DNA of 64,000 nucleotides from Gilliamella apis (GTDB lineage: Bacteria > Pseudomonadota > Gammaproteobacteria > Enterobacterales > Orbaceae), in assembly GCF_002142155.1 (NCBI RefSeq), contig NZ_NASD01000001.1, positions 62,001 to 126,000 of the forward strand, written 5' to 3'. The stretch's first letter is position 1. Each line of letters opens with the position of its first letter. Under the pieces are notes generated by a model. It saw nothing but the letters and a program-made list of their open reading frames with translations, was not told where the DNA came from and did not search any database. The position numbers and the translations under genes were made by a program. Below are positions 50,180-59,913 of this stretch, in pieces.

Positions 50180-51214
50180 ATGAACATAAAAAAGTTACTA
50201 TTAGTTATACCCCTCTTATTTTCTTTTGCTACTTATGCGAGGGATTGTGCAACAGAATTTGAAAATAAAAATTATGAAAAGGCACTTGTTGAATGTACAC
50301 AAGAAGCAGAAGAAAATGACAAAGTGGCACAATATAATCTAGCTCGTATGTATGATGATGGTGAAGGAATAGAACAAGATAAACAAAAGGCGGTGTATTG
50401 GTATACAAAAGCAGCGGAGCAAGGAGATTCTACCGCACAAAATGATTTAGCGGTTATATATTATGACGATGAAGGAATAGAGCAAGATAAACTTAAAGCA
50501 GCATATTGGTTTGAAAAAGCAGCAGAACAAAATCTCTCCAAAGCACAATATAATTTAGCAGTTATGTATGAGAAAGGTGAAGGTATAGAGCAGAATAAAC
50601 AAACGGCGGTATATTGGTATACAAAAGCAGCAGAGCAAGGTGACTCCAAAGCACAAAATAATTTAGCAGTTATGTATGATATAGGTGATGGCATAAAGCA
50701 GGATAAACTTAAAGCTTTCTTTTGGTATACAAAAGCAGCAGAGCAAGGTGTATCCATTGCACAATATAATTTAGCACTTATGCATGATAAAGGTGATGGT
50801 ATAAAGCAGGATAAACAGAAGGCGGTATATTGGTATACAAAAGCAGCGGAGCAAGGTTATTCCTACGCACAATATAACTTAGGGCTTATGTATGATGACG
50901 ATGAAGGTATAAAGCAAGATAAACTTAAAGCTTTCTTTTGGTATACAAAAGCAGCAGAACAAGGTATATCCTACGCACAATATAATTTAGCACTCATGTA
51001 TAATCAAGGTGATGGCATAAAGCAGGATAAACAGAAGGCGGTATATTGGTATACAAAAGCAGCGGAGCAAGGTTACTCCAGCGCGCAATACAATTTAGCG
51101 CTTATGTATAAGTACGGTGATGGCATAAAGCAAAATAAATCTTTAGCTAAAAATTATTTAAAACAGTCTTGTAGCCAAGGTCATAAACTTGCTTGTGATG
51201 AATTAAAAATATAA
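50180..51214 (+). CDS. Secreted Sel1-repeat protein
   Basis: 344 residues. A signal peptide (MNIKKLLLVIPLLFSFATYA) precedes a mature protein made of eight exact 36-residue Sel1/TPR-like repeats (residues 47-334) and a 10-residue tail with cysteines (CSQGHKLACDEL). Repeat consensus: AQYNLALMYDKGDGIKQDKQ then KAVYWYTKAAEQG. Such solenoids bind other proteins in the periplasm or outside the cell. Alternate repeats carry KQKAVYWY and KLKAFFWY, showing growth by two-repeat units. Partner and function are unknown. Confidence 0.88.
   Translation: MNIKKLLLVIPLLFSFATYARDCATEFENKNYEKALVECTQEAEENDKVAQYNLARMYDDGEGIEQDKQKAVYWYTKAAEQGDSTAQNDLAVIYYDDEGIEQDKLKAAYWFEKAAEQNLSKAQYNLAVMYEKGEGIEQNKQTAVYWYTKAAEQGDSKAQNNLAVMYDIGDGIKQDKLKAFFWYTKAAEQGVSIAQYNLALMHDKGDGIKQDKQKAVYWYTKAAEQGYSYAQYNLGLMYDDDEGIKQDKLKAFFWYTKAAEQGISYAQYNLALMYNQGDGIKQDKQKAVYWYTKAAEQGYSSAQYNLALMYKYGDGIKQNKSLAKNYLKQSCSQGHKLACDELKI
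50318..51181 (+). repeat. Eight tandem 108-bp repeats inside the Sel1-repeat gene
   Basis: Each unit encodes 36 residues. Units 4-7 are the most alike at the DNA level, and units 4/6 and 5/7 match each other best. Such a tract is prone to unit gain or loss. Confidence 0.85.
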
Positions 51215-51231
51215 TCCTATGATTTAATAAA

Positions 51232-51259
51232 AAACCACCTTAAATCACTAAGGTGGTTT
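51232..51259. terminator. Bidirectional terminator between the Sel1 gene and ppiA
   Basis: Arms AAACCACCTTA (51232-51242) and TAAGGTGGTTT (51249-51259) with a 6-nt loop, between convergent genes. Confidence 0.85.
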
Positions 51260-51292
51260 GCTTTAAGTGTTGATTAATTTTAGAAAAACCTA

Positions 51293-51859
51293 TTATTTAT
51301 CTTCAATCACAGTTGCTTTTTTAATATAGATTGGTTCAACAGGGACATTTTGATGTGGTCCCATGCGTTTGGTGGCTACGTTAACAATTTTATCAACGAC
51401 ATCCATTCCTTTAACGACTTTACCAAAAACAGCATAACCATATTGGACTGGTGATTGGTAATTAAGAAAATCATTATTGACCACATTAATAAAAAATTGG
51501 CTAGTTGCGCTATCTACAGCATTGGTTCTTGCCATTGCGATAGTTCCGCGATCGTTTTTCAAGCCATTATTGGCTTCATTTTTAATTGGTTGTTGAGTTT
51601 CTTTGAATTTTAATTGATCATCAGCACCACCGCCTTGAATCATAAATCCAGGAATGACTCGATGGAAGGTTAAATTTTCATAAAAACCGTTATTGACATA
51701 ATCAAGAAAATTTTTCGTGGTAATTGGTGCATGTTCGCTATCTAATTCAAGTTCAATATCGCCCATACTGGTTTGTAATAATACTTTGCTATCAGCCAAA
51801 GCAACAGTTGAAAAAAGGCTTAATAGTAATGATATAAGTAATAGTTTGATTTTTTTCAT
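51293..51859 (-). CDS. ppiA: Periplasmic peptidyl-prolyl cis-trans isomerase A
   Basis: 188 residues. A signal peptide ends near ALA at residue 22. The cyclophilin core follows: [29 protein letters not shown] (catalytic arginine), [13 protein letters not shown] and [17 protein letters not shown]. It speeds proline isomerisation in periplasmic protein folding. Length and signal peptide distinguish it from the cytoplasmic PpiB. Confidence 0.95.
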   Translation of the reverse strand: MKKIKLLLISLLLSLFSTVALADSKVLLQTSMGDIELELDSEHAPITTKNFLDYVNNGFYENLTFHRVIPGFMIQGGGADDQLKFKETQQPIKNEANNGLKNDRGTIAMARTNAVDSATSQFFINVVNNDFLNYQSPVQYGYAVFGKVVKGMDVVDKIVNVATKRMGPHQNVPVEPIYIKKATVIEDK

Positions 51860-52113
51860 TTAACAAATCCTTACTCCAAAATAGTGGGCAAATTATACCG
51901 AATATTAGATGAATTGAAATGATTAATATGACTAAATAACTAAAATTTTGGGTAATAGCTTCCAGTATTGCGATTAATAAATAAAAAATATTCTTTATTT
52001 ATTATAATTCATATTATTAGTGAGTTTATTTTCTATTTTATTTCCATTTTTAAGCTTATTTTGTAGATAAAAAACCCTGTTCCTCAAAATTTTTTGCTAA
52101 GCGATGAATCATT

Positions 52114-52785
52114 ATGCGATGTATTTTATGTAATATGCCTTTAGTGTTGCCTCATCATGGGATTTGTAGTCAATGTGTTAAAAACTTACCAAAATTTAAT
52201 AAGATTTGTTATCAATGTAGCCTTCCTCATTCATTATCAACCAAAATCTGCTATCGATGTCGTGATAAGCAGCCTTATTGGGATGAAATGGTTGCAGTAA
52301 CAGAATATACGGCACCGTTAAAAAAATTAATCCAACATTTAAAATTTTATCGTAAAACTGAGTTAACTAATGCTTTGGCCAGGTTAATGTTTTTAGCTTG
52401 GTATCAACGACGGTTGAGTAGTGGTTTGGTTAAACCAGATATTGTAACTTGTGTTCCATTGCACCATTTTCGTTATTGGTCTAGAGGATTTAATCAAGCG
52501 GCATTATTAGCGAAACCGATAGCCAGATGGCTAAATTGTGATTTTCAACCTTATCTGTTATCACGAAAGTCAGTGGCACACGATCAAAAGTATCTATCGC
52601 GTAAGCAACGAATAACCAATGTAGAAACCTTATTTAGTTGCCGCGATGATTTAACCAATCAATCGATAATGCTTATTGATGATATTGTTACTACCGGCAA
52701 TACCATAAATGCCATTAGCCAACAGTTAAAACAATGTGGGGCAAACTATATTCAGGTAGTTTGTTTATGTCGCACCATCTTGTAA
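52114..52785 (+). CDS. gntX: ComF/GntX-family phosphoribosyltransferase-like protein
   Basis: 223 residues. An N-terminal zinc-binding part with CILCNMP, CSQC, CYQC and CYRC pairs (residues 3-50) leads to a phosphoribosyltransferase domain whose PRPP loop is SIMLIDDIVTTGNT. Related ComF proteins help imported single-stranded DNA during natural transformation; E. coli GntX (YhgH) is linked to use of DNA as a carbon source. The gntX-nfuA order is as in E. coli. Confidence 0.9.
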   Translation: MRCILCNMPLVLPHHGICSQCVKNLPKFNKICYQCSLPHSLSTKICYRCRDKQPYWDEMVAVTEYTAPLKKLIQHLKFYRKTELTNALARLMFLAWYQRRLSSGLVKPDIVTCVPLHHFRYWSRGFNQAALLAKPIARWLNCDFQPYLLSRKSVAHDQKYLSRKQRITNVETLFSCRDDLTNQSIMLIDDIVTTGNTINAISQQLKQCGANYIQVVCLCRTIL

Positions 52786-52881
52786 AATCTAAAACACCCC
52801 CTATAATGACCAACAAGGTTAGTCAACTATTATCGATGATGTTAGTGATGATTAATGTCAATCGTGTCAAAGTGAGGGATT

Positions 52882-53466
52882 ATGTCTATTATTACCATTT
52901 CTGAATCAGCGCAACAACATTTTAAAAAATTACTTGCTAATCAGCCTGATGGTACACAAATTCGGGTTTTTGTTATTAATCCTGGCACACCATCAGCAGA
53001 ATGTGGGGTTTCATATTGCCCAGCAGATACTGTAGAAGATAGCGATATCGAAGAACAACAACAAGCTGGTTTTTCTATTTATATTGATGAAATTAGCGCT
53101 CCTTTTTTAGAGGAAACGGTGATTGATTATGTAACAGATGAATTAGGTTCTCAATTAACTTTAAAAGCGCCGAATTCAAAAATGAAAAAGGTTGCCGATG
53201 ATGCGCCGTTAATTGAACGCGTCAATTATGTTATTCAAGCACAGGTTAATCCGCAATTAGCTAGTCATGGTGGTCATGTGAGTTTGGTTGAATTAACCGA
53301 TGATAATTATGCAATATTACAATTTGGTGGTGGTTGTAATGGTTGTTCGATGGTCGATTACACTTTAAAAGAGGGGATTGAAAAACAGCTACTTGCTGAA
53401 TTCCCTGAACTGGCAGGCGTAAAAGATATTACCGAACATCAAGCTGGAAGCCATTCATATTGTTAA
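52882..53466 (+). CDS. nfuA: Fe-S biogenesis protein NfuA
   Basis: 194 residues. The N-terminal part is a degenerate A-type carrier domain, and the C-terminal Nfu domain has the cluster cysteines C152 and C155 in [16 protein letters not shown]. It holds a 4Fe-4S cluster between two monomers and delivers it to target enzymes under stress. It lies 96 bp after gntX. Confidence 0.96.
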   Translation: MSIITISESAQQHFKKLLANQPDGTQIRVFVINPGTPSAECGVSYCPADTVEDSDIEEQQQAGFSIYIDEISAPFLEETVIDYVTDELGSQLTLKAPNSKMKKVADDAPLIERVNYVIQAQVNPQLASHGGHVSLVELTDDNYAILQFGGGCNGCSMVDYTLKEGIEKQLLAEFPELAGVKDITEHQAGSHSYC

Positions 53467-53551
53467 AAAATTTTCGATTTACATCTTGCTTATTGCTGTG
53501 ATTAAGTCATAATCGCATAATATTTGCCAATTCACATCATGATGGGGTTAT

Positions 53552-54472
53552 ATGAATCAAGTTAGTATTATTTCAGATCTTATCGTTTGGATTGAAAAAA
53601 ATTTGGAGCAACCCTTATCTATTGATAATGTCGCCCAGAAATCAGGTTATTCGAAGTGGCATTTACAACGGATGTTTAAAGAAGTAACTGGTCAAGTACT
53701 TGGTACTTATATTCGTCACCGCAGATTAACTTATGCGGCATTATCTTTGCGCATGACAAGTAAACCTATTTTAGATATTGCTATGCAATATCGTTTTGAT
53801 TCGCAGCAAACTTTTACTCGTTCTTTTAAAAAGCAATTTAATGAAACACCAGCAAGTTATCGTCGTGGTGAATTTTGGGATCCTACCGGGTTAACTCCTG
53901 CTATTGAATTAAATAAAAATCGACTTTCTTTACCTGAACCTAAATTTGTGAATATGCCGAAACAAACTTTTTGGGGGATCTCTTACAAAAATAATTGTAA
54001 TTTGAGTCAAATTTTAGATGAAGAAAATAAATTAAGATCGCAGTTTTTTCAAAATTATTTATCCCATTATGCTCACAATAGTGACAGTTTACCGGATAAG
54101 ATTTTTGCTTTTAGCCGCATTTTGAAAAGTAAAGATAATGCTAATGAACAAGAACTTTTATATACAATTGCTTTAGATCATAATAATAATCTTGAGCATA
54201 TAGAACCAATTGTTAATGAAGGTGGTTTATATCTTTGTTTTAAATATATTGGTTCGCTAGAAAATTTCAGTGATTTTATTTCTCAAGTCCACTTAGCTGC
54301 AATGCCAGCATTAAAAGTTCGGTTACGCACCTCAAGTTGTTTAATTGAGATTCATCATAATCATCATGATGATACGATTAAATGTTTTAAAGATATCCAT
54401 ACTATGGAATGCGATTATTGTGTACCTGTGGTTGCAGATGATGAAGTCAATATCCAGTCAAACTTGTTATAG
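53552..54472 (+). CDS. rob: AraC-family regulator, Rob-like
   Basis: 306 residues. The N-terminal 115 residues are a double helix-turn-helix (GYSKWHLQRMFKEVTGQ and DIAMQYRFDSQQTFTRSFKK) almost the same as in Rob, MarA and SoxS. The C-terminal region matches the GyrI-like domain of Rob (290 residues in E. coli), where ligands bind. Rob activates efflux, superoxide and solvent-tolerance genes. It is about 20 residues longer than E. coli Rob. Confidence 0.9.
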   Translation: MNQVSIISDLIVWIEKNLEQPLSIDNVAQKSGYSKWHLQRMFKEVTGQVLGTYIRHRRLTYAALSLRMTSKPILDIAMQYRFDSQQTFTRSFKKQFNETPASYRRGEFWDPTGLTPAIELNKNRLSLPEPKFVNMPKQTFWGISYKNNCNLSQILDEENKLRSQFFQNYLSHYAHNSDSLPDKIFAFSRILKSKDNANEQELLYTIALDHNNNLEHIEPIVNEGGLYLCFKYIGSLENFSDFISQVHLAAMPALKVRLRTSSCLIEIHHNHHDDTIKCFKDIHTMECDYCVPVVADDEVNIQSNLL

Positions 54473-54510
54473 TCTACTTTAACTAGTTTTTATAAATATT
54501 GACTATTATT

Positions 54511-54813
54511 TTATTTATCTGATTTCAATAGAATGTTTTCCAACCACACTTTAAATTCAGGTGTTGCTTCTTTTAAACTATTCGATCCTCTGGTAACAGT
54601 GGCAATGCCAATTTTTAATTGCTCTTTAAGTTGGCGCTGATTGATCGAGCCATCCAGTAAAGAACGGACAATTTTAACTCTTGTGATTAATGCATCCCGT
54701 TCATCAGCGGTCATCAGTAATTTCAATATATCTAATGAATAACCACTATTAAATGCTTGGTGTAATATTTCAACCGTCTGGTTCCATTCTTTAGTTTTCA
54801 TGTAATGCACCAT
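54511..54813 (-). CDS. trpR: Trp operon repressor
   Basis: 100 residues. The helix-turn-helix segment QRQLKEQLKIGIATVTRGSN and the preceding TADERDALITRVKIVRSLLDG are diagnostic. With L-tryptophan it binds operators of trp, aroH and mtr. The ATG at 54811-54813 overlaps the slt stop codon as TAATG, implying coupling; a second ATG lies four codons in (54801) and aligns less well with the usual start region. Gene order slt-trpR is as in E. coli. Confidence 0.95.
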   Translation of the reverse strand: MVHYMKTKEWNQTVEILHQAFNSGYSLDILKLLMTADERDALITRVKIVRSLLDGSINQRQLKEQLKIGIATVTRGSNSLKEATPEFKVWLENILLKSDK

Positions 54814-56753
54814 TAATATTGTCTATTAAATTCGTTTGTTGTCAGTATATGAGGGTGTTGATTTCCTAAAATATATTGGTAAATATAATCATAAACTAAT
54901 ACACTTTTGACATAATTTCGAGTTTCATTAAAGGGAATACTTTCAATAAATGCGATAGCATCAAGTTTTCCATTACTATTATTCAACCATTTTTTTACTC
55001 GGCCAGGACCAGCATTATATGCCGCCGAGGATAAAATACGATTGTTATCATTTTGTAAATAAACACTATTTAAAAAATAAGTACCTAACTGTATATTCGT
55101 TGTCGGTTCAAACAGTTGGCTTGGTGAATAATAGGTAATATTACTGACTTTTTTGGCTGTTTCCTTAGCTGTTGCTGGCATTAACTGCATTAAACCACTG
55201 GCTCCAACTGGAGATTGTATTGTGGTATCAAATGCACTTTCTTGCCGAGTTATTGCTAAAGCATAAGATAATGGAATCGCTTTATCCTTCAAGGCATCAT
55301 TATATAAGTTTTTATACATGATAGGTAAGCGTTCAGTCCAATTATCCCATAATTTACCTGATATTGTTGCTTGAATACTTAGTTCTCCCCAACCTTTTTG
55401 ATAAGCGTATTTAGCTAAATCTAAATATTCATTTTCTGCTGTATGGTTTTTAAGTACATATCGCCATTCTTGTTTTGACTCCCCTAACATACCTAATAAT
55501 CTTAATTCTTTAATTCTAATCGCAAATGGTTGCTGGTCATACTTGGCTTTAAGTGCATTGACTTCTGCAGTCGGGATCTTTTTCGATAAATTATTAATAG
55601 TATATGGTTGATTAAGAGCTTGTGCACTTACCATGCCATAAAAACCACGTTTATTAGTTAAACTTTTTAAGATATGTTTTGCTTCGTTGGTTTTATTGTT
55701 ATTGAGTAATACTCGAGCGTGCCAGTATTGCCACTCCTCTTTTAATTGATCTTCTGGAGTTAGTTGTTTTAGCCAATGTGCAATATCTTTGTAATTATTA
55801 GCATCAATAGCCATGCGAATACGTTTTTCAACTAAAATTGAGTCGTGACTTTTGCTAATATAATTATCTCGCCATTTGATCTGTTCTGGGGTTGCTGAAT
55901 CACTAAAATAACTATTGGCTAAGCTTTGTTGTAATTTAATTTGCTCATCATCAGTGAAATTCTGTTTTTTTATTAGTTGTGGTAATAATACCGCAGCCAT
56001 TTTTTTGTCAGCTTTAACTAACCGAGGATAAGAAGCTAAAACAATTTTTTGGGTGAAGGTACTCGTTTTAATATTTTTTGAAAAATCTTCAATTTTTCGC
56101 GGATTATCAAAAATAGCTAATAAATGATTTTTGGTTGTTTGATAGTTATCATCTAGTAAGTTGGTTAAATGGCGAGCTAATTTTAAATTGTTGTTTTCTA
56201 AAGCTAGTTCTATGCGTAATAAAATAATATTTGCTGTGCGTTTACCACTTTTTGACCATGCATCTAATAAAGGATCACAAGCCGAAGGCAATTCTTTACC
56301 TGTTAACCATAGCGATTCGACATTATTAAATACCGCTTTATCTTGATGTTGTTGTAATTTTGCATACTGATATCGGCAATTAGAGGCAATGGAATTATCT
56401 ATAGGAAAAGTGATAATTGCATTCCAGTCTTGACGGTTAGCCAGCTCAGTTATATAAGCCTGAGTTAATGACGATGTTAATGGGAAATCATGATATTTTT
56501 TTGCAAAATCACTCACTGCTTGTGTTGATACTGTTTTAATGTTGTTTTGAAAAAATTGCACAGCAGCATAAGGGTATAGTGGATAGTTTTTTAATTGTTT
56601 TAGTAATTTCTGTTGTTCATCAAAAGTTAATGATTGATAAGTGTTTTGCCACTTTTGGTAATTTTGTCGCAAATCATTCAAAGTAGGCTCCGCAAACACA
56701 CTTTTAGCCCAAAGTATGCTTAATATTAAACACCAGCGTATTACTAAATTCAT
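54813..56753 (-). CDS. slt: Soluble lytic murein transglycosylase Slt
   Basis: 646 residues, as in E. coli Slt70. A signal peptide ends at VFA (residue 21). A long alpha-superhelical U/L domain is followed by the lysozyme-like catalytic domain with E505 in ITRQESAF, VGASGLMQLMPATA and AYNAGPGRVKKW. It cleaves the MurNAc-GlcNAc bond to 1,6-anhydroMurNAc in the periplasm. It overlaps trpR by one base. Confidence 0.96.
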   Translation of the reverse strand: MNLVIRWCLILSILWAKSVFAEPTLNDLRQNYQKWQNTYQSLTFDEQQKLLKQLKNYPLYPYAAVQFFQNNIKTVSTQAVSDFAKKYHDFPLTSSLTQAYITELANRQDWNAIITFPIDNSIASNCRYQYAKLQQHQDKAVFNNVESLWLTGKELPSACDPLLDAWSKSGKRTANIILLRIELALENNNLKLARHLTNLLDDNYQTTKNHLLAIFDNPRKIEDFSKNIKTSTFTQKIVLASYPRLVKADKKMAAVLLPQLIKKQNFTDDEQIKLQQSLANSYFSDSATPEQIKWRDNYISKSHDSILVEKRIRMAIDANNYKDIAHWLKQLTPEDQLKEEWQYWHARVLLNNNKTNEAKHILKSLTNKRGFYGMVSAQALNQPYTINNLSKKIPTAEVNALKAKYDQQPFAIRIKELRLLGMLGESKQEWRYVLKNHTAENEYLDLAKYAYQKGWGELSIQATISGKLWDNWTERLPIMYKNLYNDALKDKAIPLSYALAITRQESAFDTTIQSPVGASGLMQLMPATAKETAKKVSNITYYSPSQLFEPTTNIQLGTYFLNSVYLQNDNNRILSSAAYNAGPGRVKKWLNNSNGKLDAIAFIESIPFNETRNYVKSVLVYDYIYQYILGNQHPHILTTNEFNRQY

Positions 56754-56855
56754 TCTTAAACTCCTGTATCAAATTAGTTTATTAGATTAGCATATTCCCG
56801 TATATTTCGTCGATGAAGAACTGATAACTTAATTCCCACTAAAATAGTCAACTAA

Positions 56856-56887
56856 ATACTTGACTAAAAGTAATGGATATATAAAAT
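56856..56887 (+). promoter_or_regulatory. isc operon promoter with IscR-like half-site
   Basis: TTGACT (56860-56865) and TAAAAT (56882-56887) are 16 bp apart, 30 bp before the iscR start codon. The sequence ATACTTGACTAAAA (56856-56869) fits the left half of the type 1 IscR-binding site (consensus ATASYYGACTRWWW), while the right half is poor. This suggests feedback repression by Fe-S-loaded IscR as in E. coli. Confidence 0.65.
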
Positions 56888-56916
56888 ATTTACTATTAAA
56901 TATAGGGGAATGATTA

Positions 56917-57372
56917 ATGAAATTGACATCAAAAGGGCGATATGCAGTGACAGCTATGTTAGATGTAGCACTGCATTCAGAATCAGGCCCTGTATCACTT
57001 GCTGATATTTCAGAACGTCAGGAAATCTCACTATCTTATTTAGAACAACTGTTTTCACGATTGCGTAAAAATGGTTTAGTTTCAAGTGTTAGAGGTCCTG
57101 GTGGTGGTTATGTACTCGGCCGTAGTATGGAGCAAATTGCGATTAGCTCAATTGTAAAAGCTGTTGATGAAACTGTTCATGCGACTAAATGCCACGGTAA
57201 TACCGGATGTCAAAATGGTGTAAGATGCCTTACCCATAGTTTATGGAATGACTTGAGTGAGCGAATCAATGATTTTTTGACCAGCATTACTTTAAGCGAA
57301 TTGGTTAATAATCAAGAAGTGAAAGCCGTCTTTAATCGACAAAGTCATCTTCATCAAAACAGAATTAATTAA
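56917..57372 (+). CDS. iscR: Fe-S cluster regulator IscR
   Basis: 151 residues of the Rrf2 family. The winged helix is in [20 protein letters not shown], and the 2Fe-2S ligands are C92, C98 and C104 in [13 protein letters not shown], exactly as in E. coli. It senses cluster supply and represses or activates Fe-S and other genes. First gene of the isc operon, 30 bp before iscS. Confidence 0.97.
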   Translation: MKLTSKGRYAVTAMLDVALHSESGPVSLADISERQEISLSYLEQLFSRLRKNGLVSSVRGPGGGYVLGRSMEQIAISSIVKAVDETVHATKCHGNTGCQNGVRCLTHSLWNDLSERINDFLTSITLSELVNNQEVKAVFNRQSHLHQNRIN

Positions 57373-57402
57373 AAATACAGAATTTGTAATTGGGAGTAAT
57401 TA

Positions 57403-58617
57403 ATGAAATTACCTATTTATATGGATTATGCAGCAACAACGCCTGTAGATCCTAGAGTAGCTGAAAAAATGATGCAGTATTTAACACCCGATGGTGTTTT
57501 TGGTAACCCCGCTTCTCGTTCACATAAATTTGGTTGGCAAGCTGAAGAAGCCGTTGATATTGCACGAAATCAAATTGCTGACTTAATTGGTGCCGATTCA
57601 CGTGAAATTGTATTTACTTCAGGCGCGACAGAAGCCGATAACTTAGCCATTAAAGGTGCGGCGCATTTTAATCATGCTAAAGGTAAGCACATTATTACCT
57701 GTAAAACGGAACATAAAGCAGTGCTTGATACTTGTCGTCAATTAGAACGAGAAGGTTATGAAGTGACTTATTTAGCACCAGAATCAAATGGTATTCTTGA
57801 TCTTGATAAACTGGCTGCAGCGATGCGTAGTGACACAACTGTTGTATCAATTATGCACGTTAATAATGAAACTGGTGTTATTCAGGATATCGAAAAAATC
57901 GGCGAAATGTGCCGTGAAAGAGGCATTGTATTTCATGTTGATGCAACCCAAAGTGTTGGTAAATTACCGATTGACCTAACTAAATTAAAAGTCGATCTTA
58001 TGTCGTTCTCTGGTCATAAGATCTATGGGCCAAAAGGCATTGGTGGACTTTATGTTAGACGTAAACCTCGCGTGCGTATTGAAGCCCAAATGCATGGTGG
58101 TGGACATGAACGCGGTATGCGTTCTGGTACTTTACCAGTACACCAAATTGTGGGTATGGGTGAAGCGTACCGTATAGCAAAAGAAGAGATGACAACAGAA
58201 ATACCACGTCTTTTAGCACTAAAAACTCGTTTATGGAATGGATTAAAAGATATTGATGAAGTTTATCTTAATGGTTCATTAGAGCATGGTGTGGCTAATA
58301 TTTTAAATGTAAGCTTTGCTTATATTGAAGGTGAATCACTCATGATGGCGCTAAAAGATTTAGCAGTATCATCTGGTTCAGCATGTACTTCTGCAAGTTT
58401 AGAACCGTCTTATGTACTACGAGCACTAGGACTAAATGATGAACTTGCCCATAGCTCAATAAGATTTTCATTTGGTCGATTTAGTACCGAAGAAGAAGTA
58501 GATTATGTAATTAAGTTAATTAAAGATTCTATCGGTAAATTAAGAGATCTTTCTCCACTTTGGGAAATGTTTAAAGATGGTGTTGATTTAACAAAAATTA
58601 AGTGGTCAGCCCATTAA
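57403..58617 (+). CDS. iscS: Cysteine desulfurase IscS
   Basis: 404 residues, identical in length to E. coli. Key residues fall at the same positions: H104 (substrate), K206 (PLP) in [11 protein letters not shown] and C328 (persulfide) in [14 protein letters not shown]. It provides sulfur for IscU, tRNA thiolation and cofactors. It is followed by iscU 16 bp later. Confidence 0.98.
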   Translation: MKLPIYMDYAATTPVDPRVAEKMMQYLTPDGVFGNPASRSHKFGWQAEEAVDIARNQIADLIGADSREIVFTSGATEADNLAIKGAAHFNHAKGKHIITCKTEHKAVLDTCRQLEREGYEVTYLAPESNGILDLDKLAAAMRSDTTVVSIMHVNNETGVIQDIEKIGEMCRERGIVFHVDATQSVGKLPIDLTKLKVDLMSFSGHKIYGPKGIGGLYVRRKPRVRIEAQMHGGGHERGMRSGTLPVHQIVGMGEAYRIAKEEMTTEIPRLLALKTRLWNGLKDIDEVYLNGSLEHGVANILNVSFAYIEGESLMMALKDLAVSSGSACTSASLEPSYVLRALGLNDELAHSSIRFSFGRFSTEEEVDYVIKLIKDSIGKLRDLSPLWEMFKDGVDLTKIKWSAH

Positions 58618-58633
58618 AAATTAGGAGTAAATT

Positions 58634-59020
58634 ATGGCATATAGTGAAAAAGTCGTCGATCATTATGAAAATCCACGCAATGTAGGTTCTTTTGATCAAA
58701 ATGATCCAAATGTTGGTAGTGGTATGGTTGGTGCACCAGCATGTGGCGATGTAATGCGGTTACAAATCAAAGTTAATGATGATGGTATTATTGAGGATGC
58801 CAAATTTAAAACTTATGGTTGTGGTAGTGCAATTGCCTCAAGTTCATTAGTGACTGAATGGATTAAAGGTAAATCATTAGATGAAGCTGAAGCAATAAAA
58901 AATACTGATATAGCGAAAGAATTAGCTTTACCTCCGGTTAAAATTCACTGTTCAATTTTAGCGGAAGACGCCATTAAAGCAGCAATTGATGATTATAAAA
59001 CCAAAAAAGGACAACGTTAA
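58634..59020 (+). CDS. iscU: Fe-S cluster scaffold IscU
   Basis: 128 residues. Cluster ligands C37, C63 and C106 and the conserved D39 are all present, as is the LPPVK motif (99-103) that HscA binds. It builds 2Fe-2S and 4Fe-4S clusters from IscS sulfur. The stop overlaps the iscA start (TAATG). Confidence 0.98.
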   Translation: MAYSEKVVDHYENPRNVGSFDQNDPNVGSGMVGAPACGDVMRLQIKVNDDGIIEDAKFKTYGCGSAIASSSLVTEWIKGKSLDEAEAIKNTDIAKELALPPVKIHCSILAEDAIKAAIDDYKTKKGQR

Positions 59021-59343
59021 TGGCAATCACATTAACTAATAGCGCAGCAAATCGAGTTCAGGCCTTTTTAGCTAACAGAGGTAAAGGGGTTGGGCTTCGG
59101 TTAGGCGTTAAAACTTCTGGCTGTTCGGGAATGGCTTATGTAATAGAATTTGCTGATATCATTAATGATGATGATAGTGTTTTTGAAGATAAAGATGTCA
59201 AAGTGATCATTGACAAAAAAAGTTTAGTTTATCTTGATGGAACAGAACTTGATTTTGTTAAAGAAGGTCTAAATGAAGGCTTTAAATTCAATAACCCTAA
59301 CGCTAGCAATGAATGTGGTTGTGGCGAAAGCTTTAATGTTTAA
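59020..59343 (+). CDS. iscA: A-type Fe-S carrier IscA
   Basis: 107 residues with the three conserved cysteines C35, C99 and C101 ([18 protein letters not shown]). It accepts and hands on clusters, mainly 4Fe-4S under oxygen. Translation is coupled to iscU by a one-base overlap. Confidence 0.97.
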   Translation: MAITLTNSAANRVQAFLANRGKGVGLRLGVKTSGCSGMAYVIEFADIINDDDSVFEDKDVKVIIDKKSLVYLDGTELDFVKEGLNEGFKFNNPNASNECGCGESFNV

Positions 59344-59356
59344 TGGGACATGAATT

Positions 59357-59875
59357 GTGATTAATTACTTTGAATTATTTCAATTACCAATTCAATTACC
59401 TATTGATAATGGTCAGTTAACGGCTAACTATCAACAGTTGCAACGCCAATATCATCCTGATAATTTTTCTCAGGCAACAGATAATGAAAAAGTGGCTATC
59501 ATTCAAAAGTCGGCAATGATCAATGATGGCTATCAAACGCTAAAAAATCCGCTAAAAGCGGCTGAATACTTTTTATCATTGCAAGGTTTTGATGTTGCAA
59601 CAGAGCAAAATATTATTCATGATGCCGATTTTTTAATGGAACAATTTAGTTTGCGTGAAAAATTAGATGATATTGAAAATCAAAATAATATTGATCTGTT
59701 AGATGATTTTCATTCGGAAATTTCGCAACGAAAAAAACAAGTCTATCATCAGCTATTGCAACATATATCCCAACAAGATTGGCAAAGCGCAGTTAATCAA
59801 ATCTATAAAATCCGTTATCTAGCTAGATTGATTGAACAGATCGAAAAGTTACAAGAAAAGCAATTTGCTCTATAA
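59357..59875 (+). CDS. hscB: J-type co-chaperone HscB
   Basis: 172 residues. The J-domain has the intact HPD motif in LQRQYHPDNF, and the C-terminal three-helix part binds IscU. The only plausible start is GTG at 59357 (protein MINYFELFQLP), with AATGGGA about 9 nt upstream. It brings IscU to HscA and stimulates its ATPase. Confidence 0.95.
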   Translation: MINYFELFQLPIQLPIDNGQLTANYQQLQRQYHPDNFSQATDNEKVAIIQKSAMINDGYQTLKNPLKAAEYFLSLQGFDVATEQNIIHDADFLMEQFSLREKLDDIENQNNIDLLDDFHSEISQRKKQVYHQLLQHISQQDWQSAVNQIYKIRYLARLIEQIEKLQEKQFAL

Positions 59876-59913
59876 TTTAAGATTAAGTAACACATCAATT
59901 AGAGATAGATCAA

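Noticed and set aside
50318-51181. Regular DNA repeats that might suggest a CRISPR array
   Set aside because: The 108-bp units are in frame, without unique spacers, and encode Sel1 repeats. No CRISPR array or cas gene was seen anywhere.
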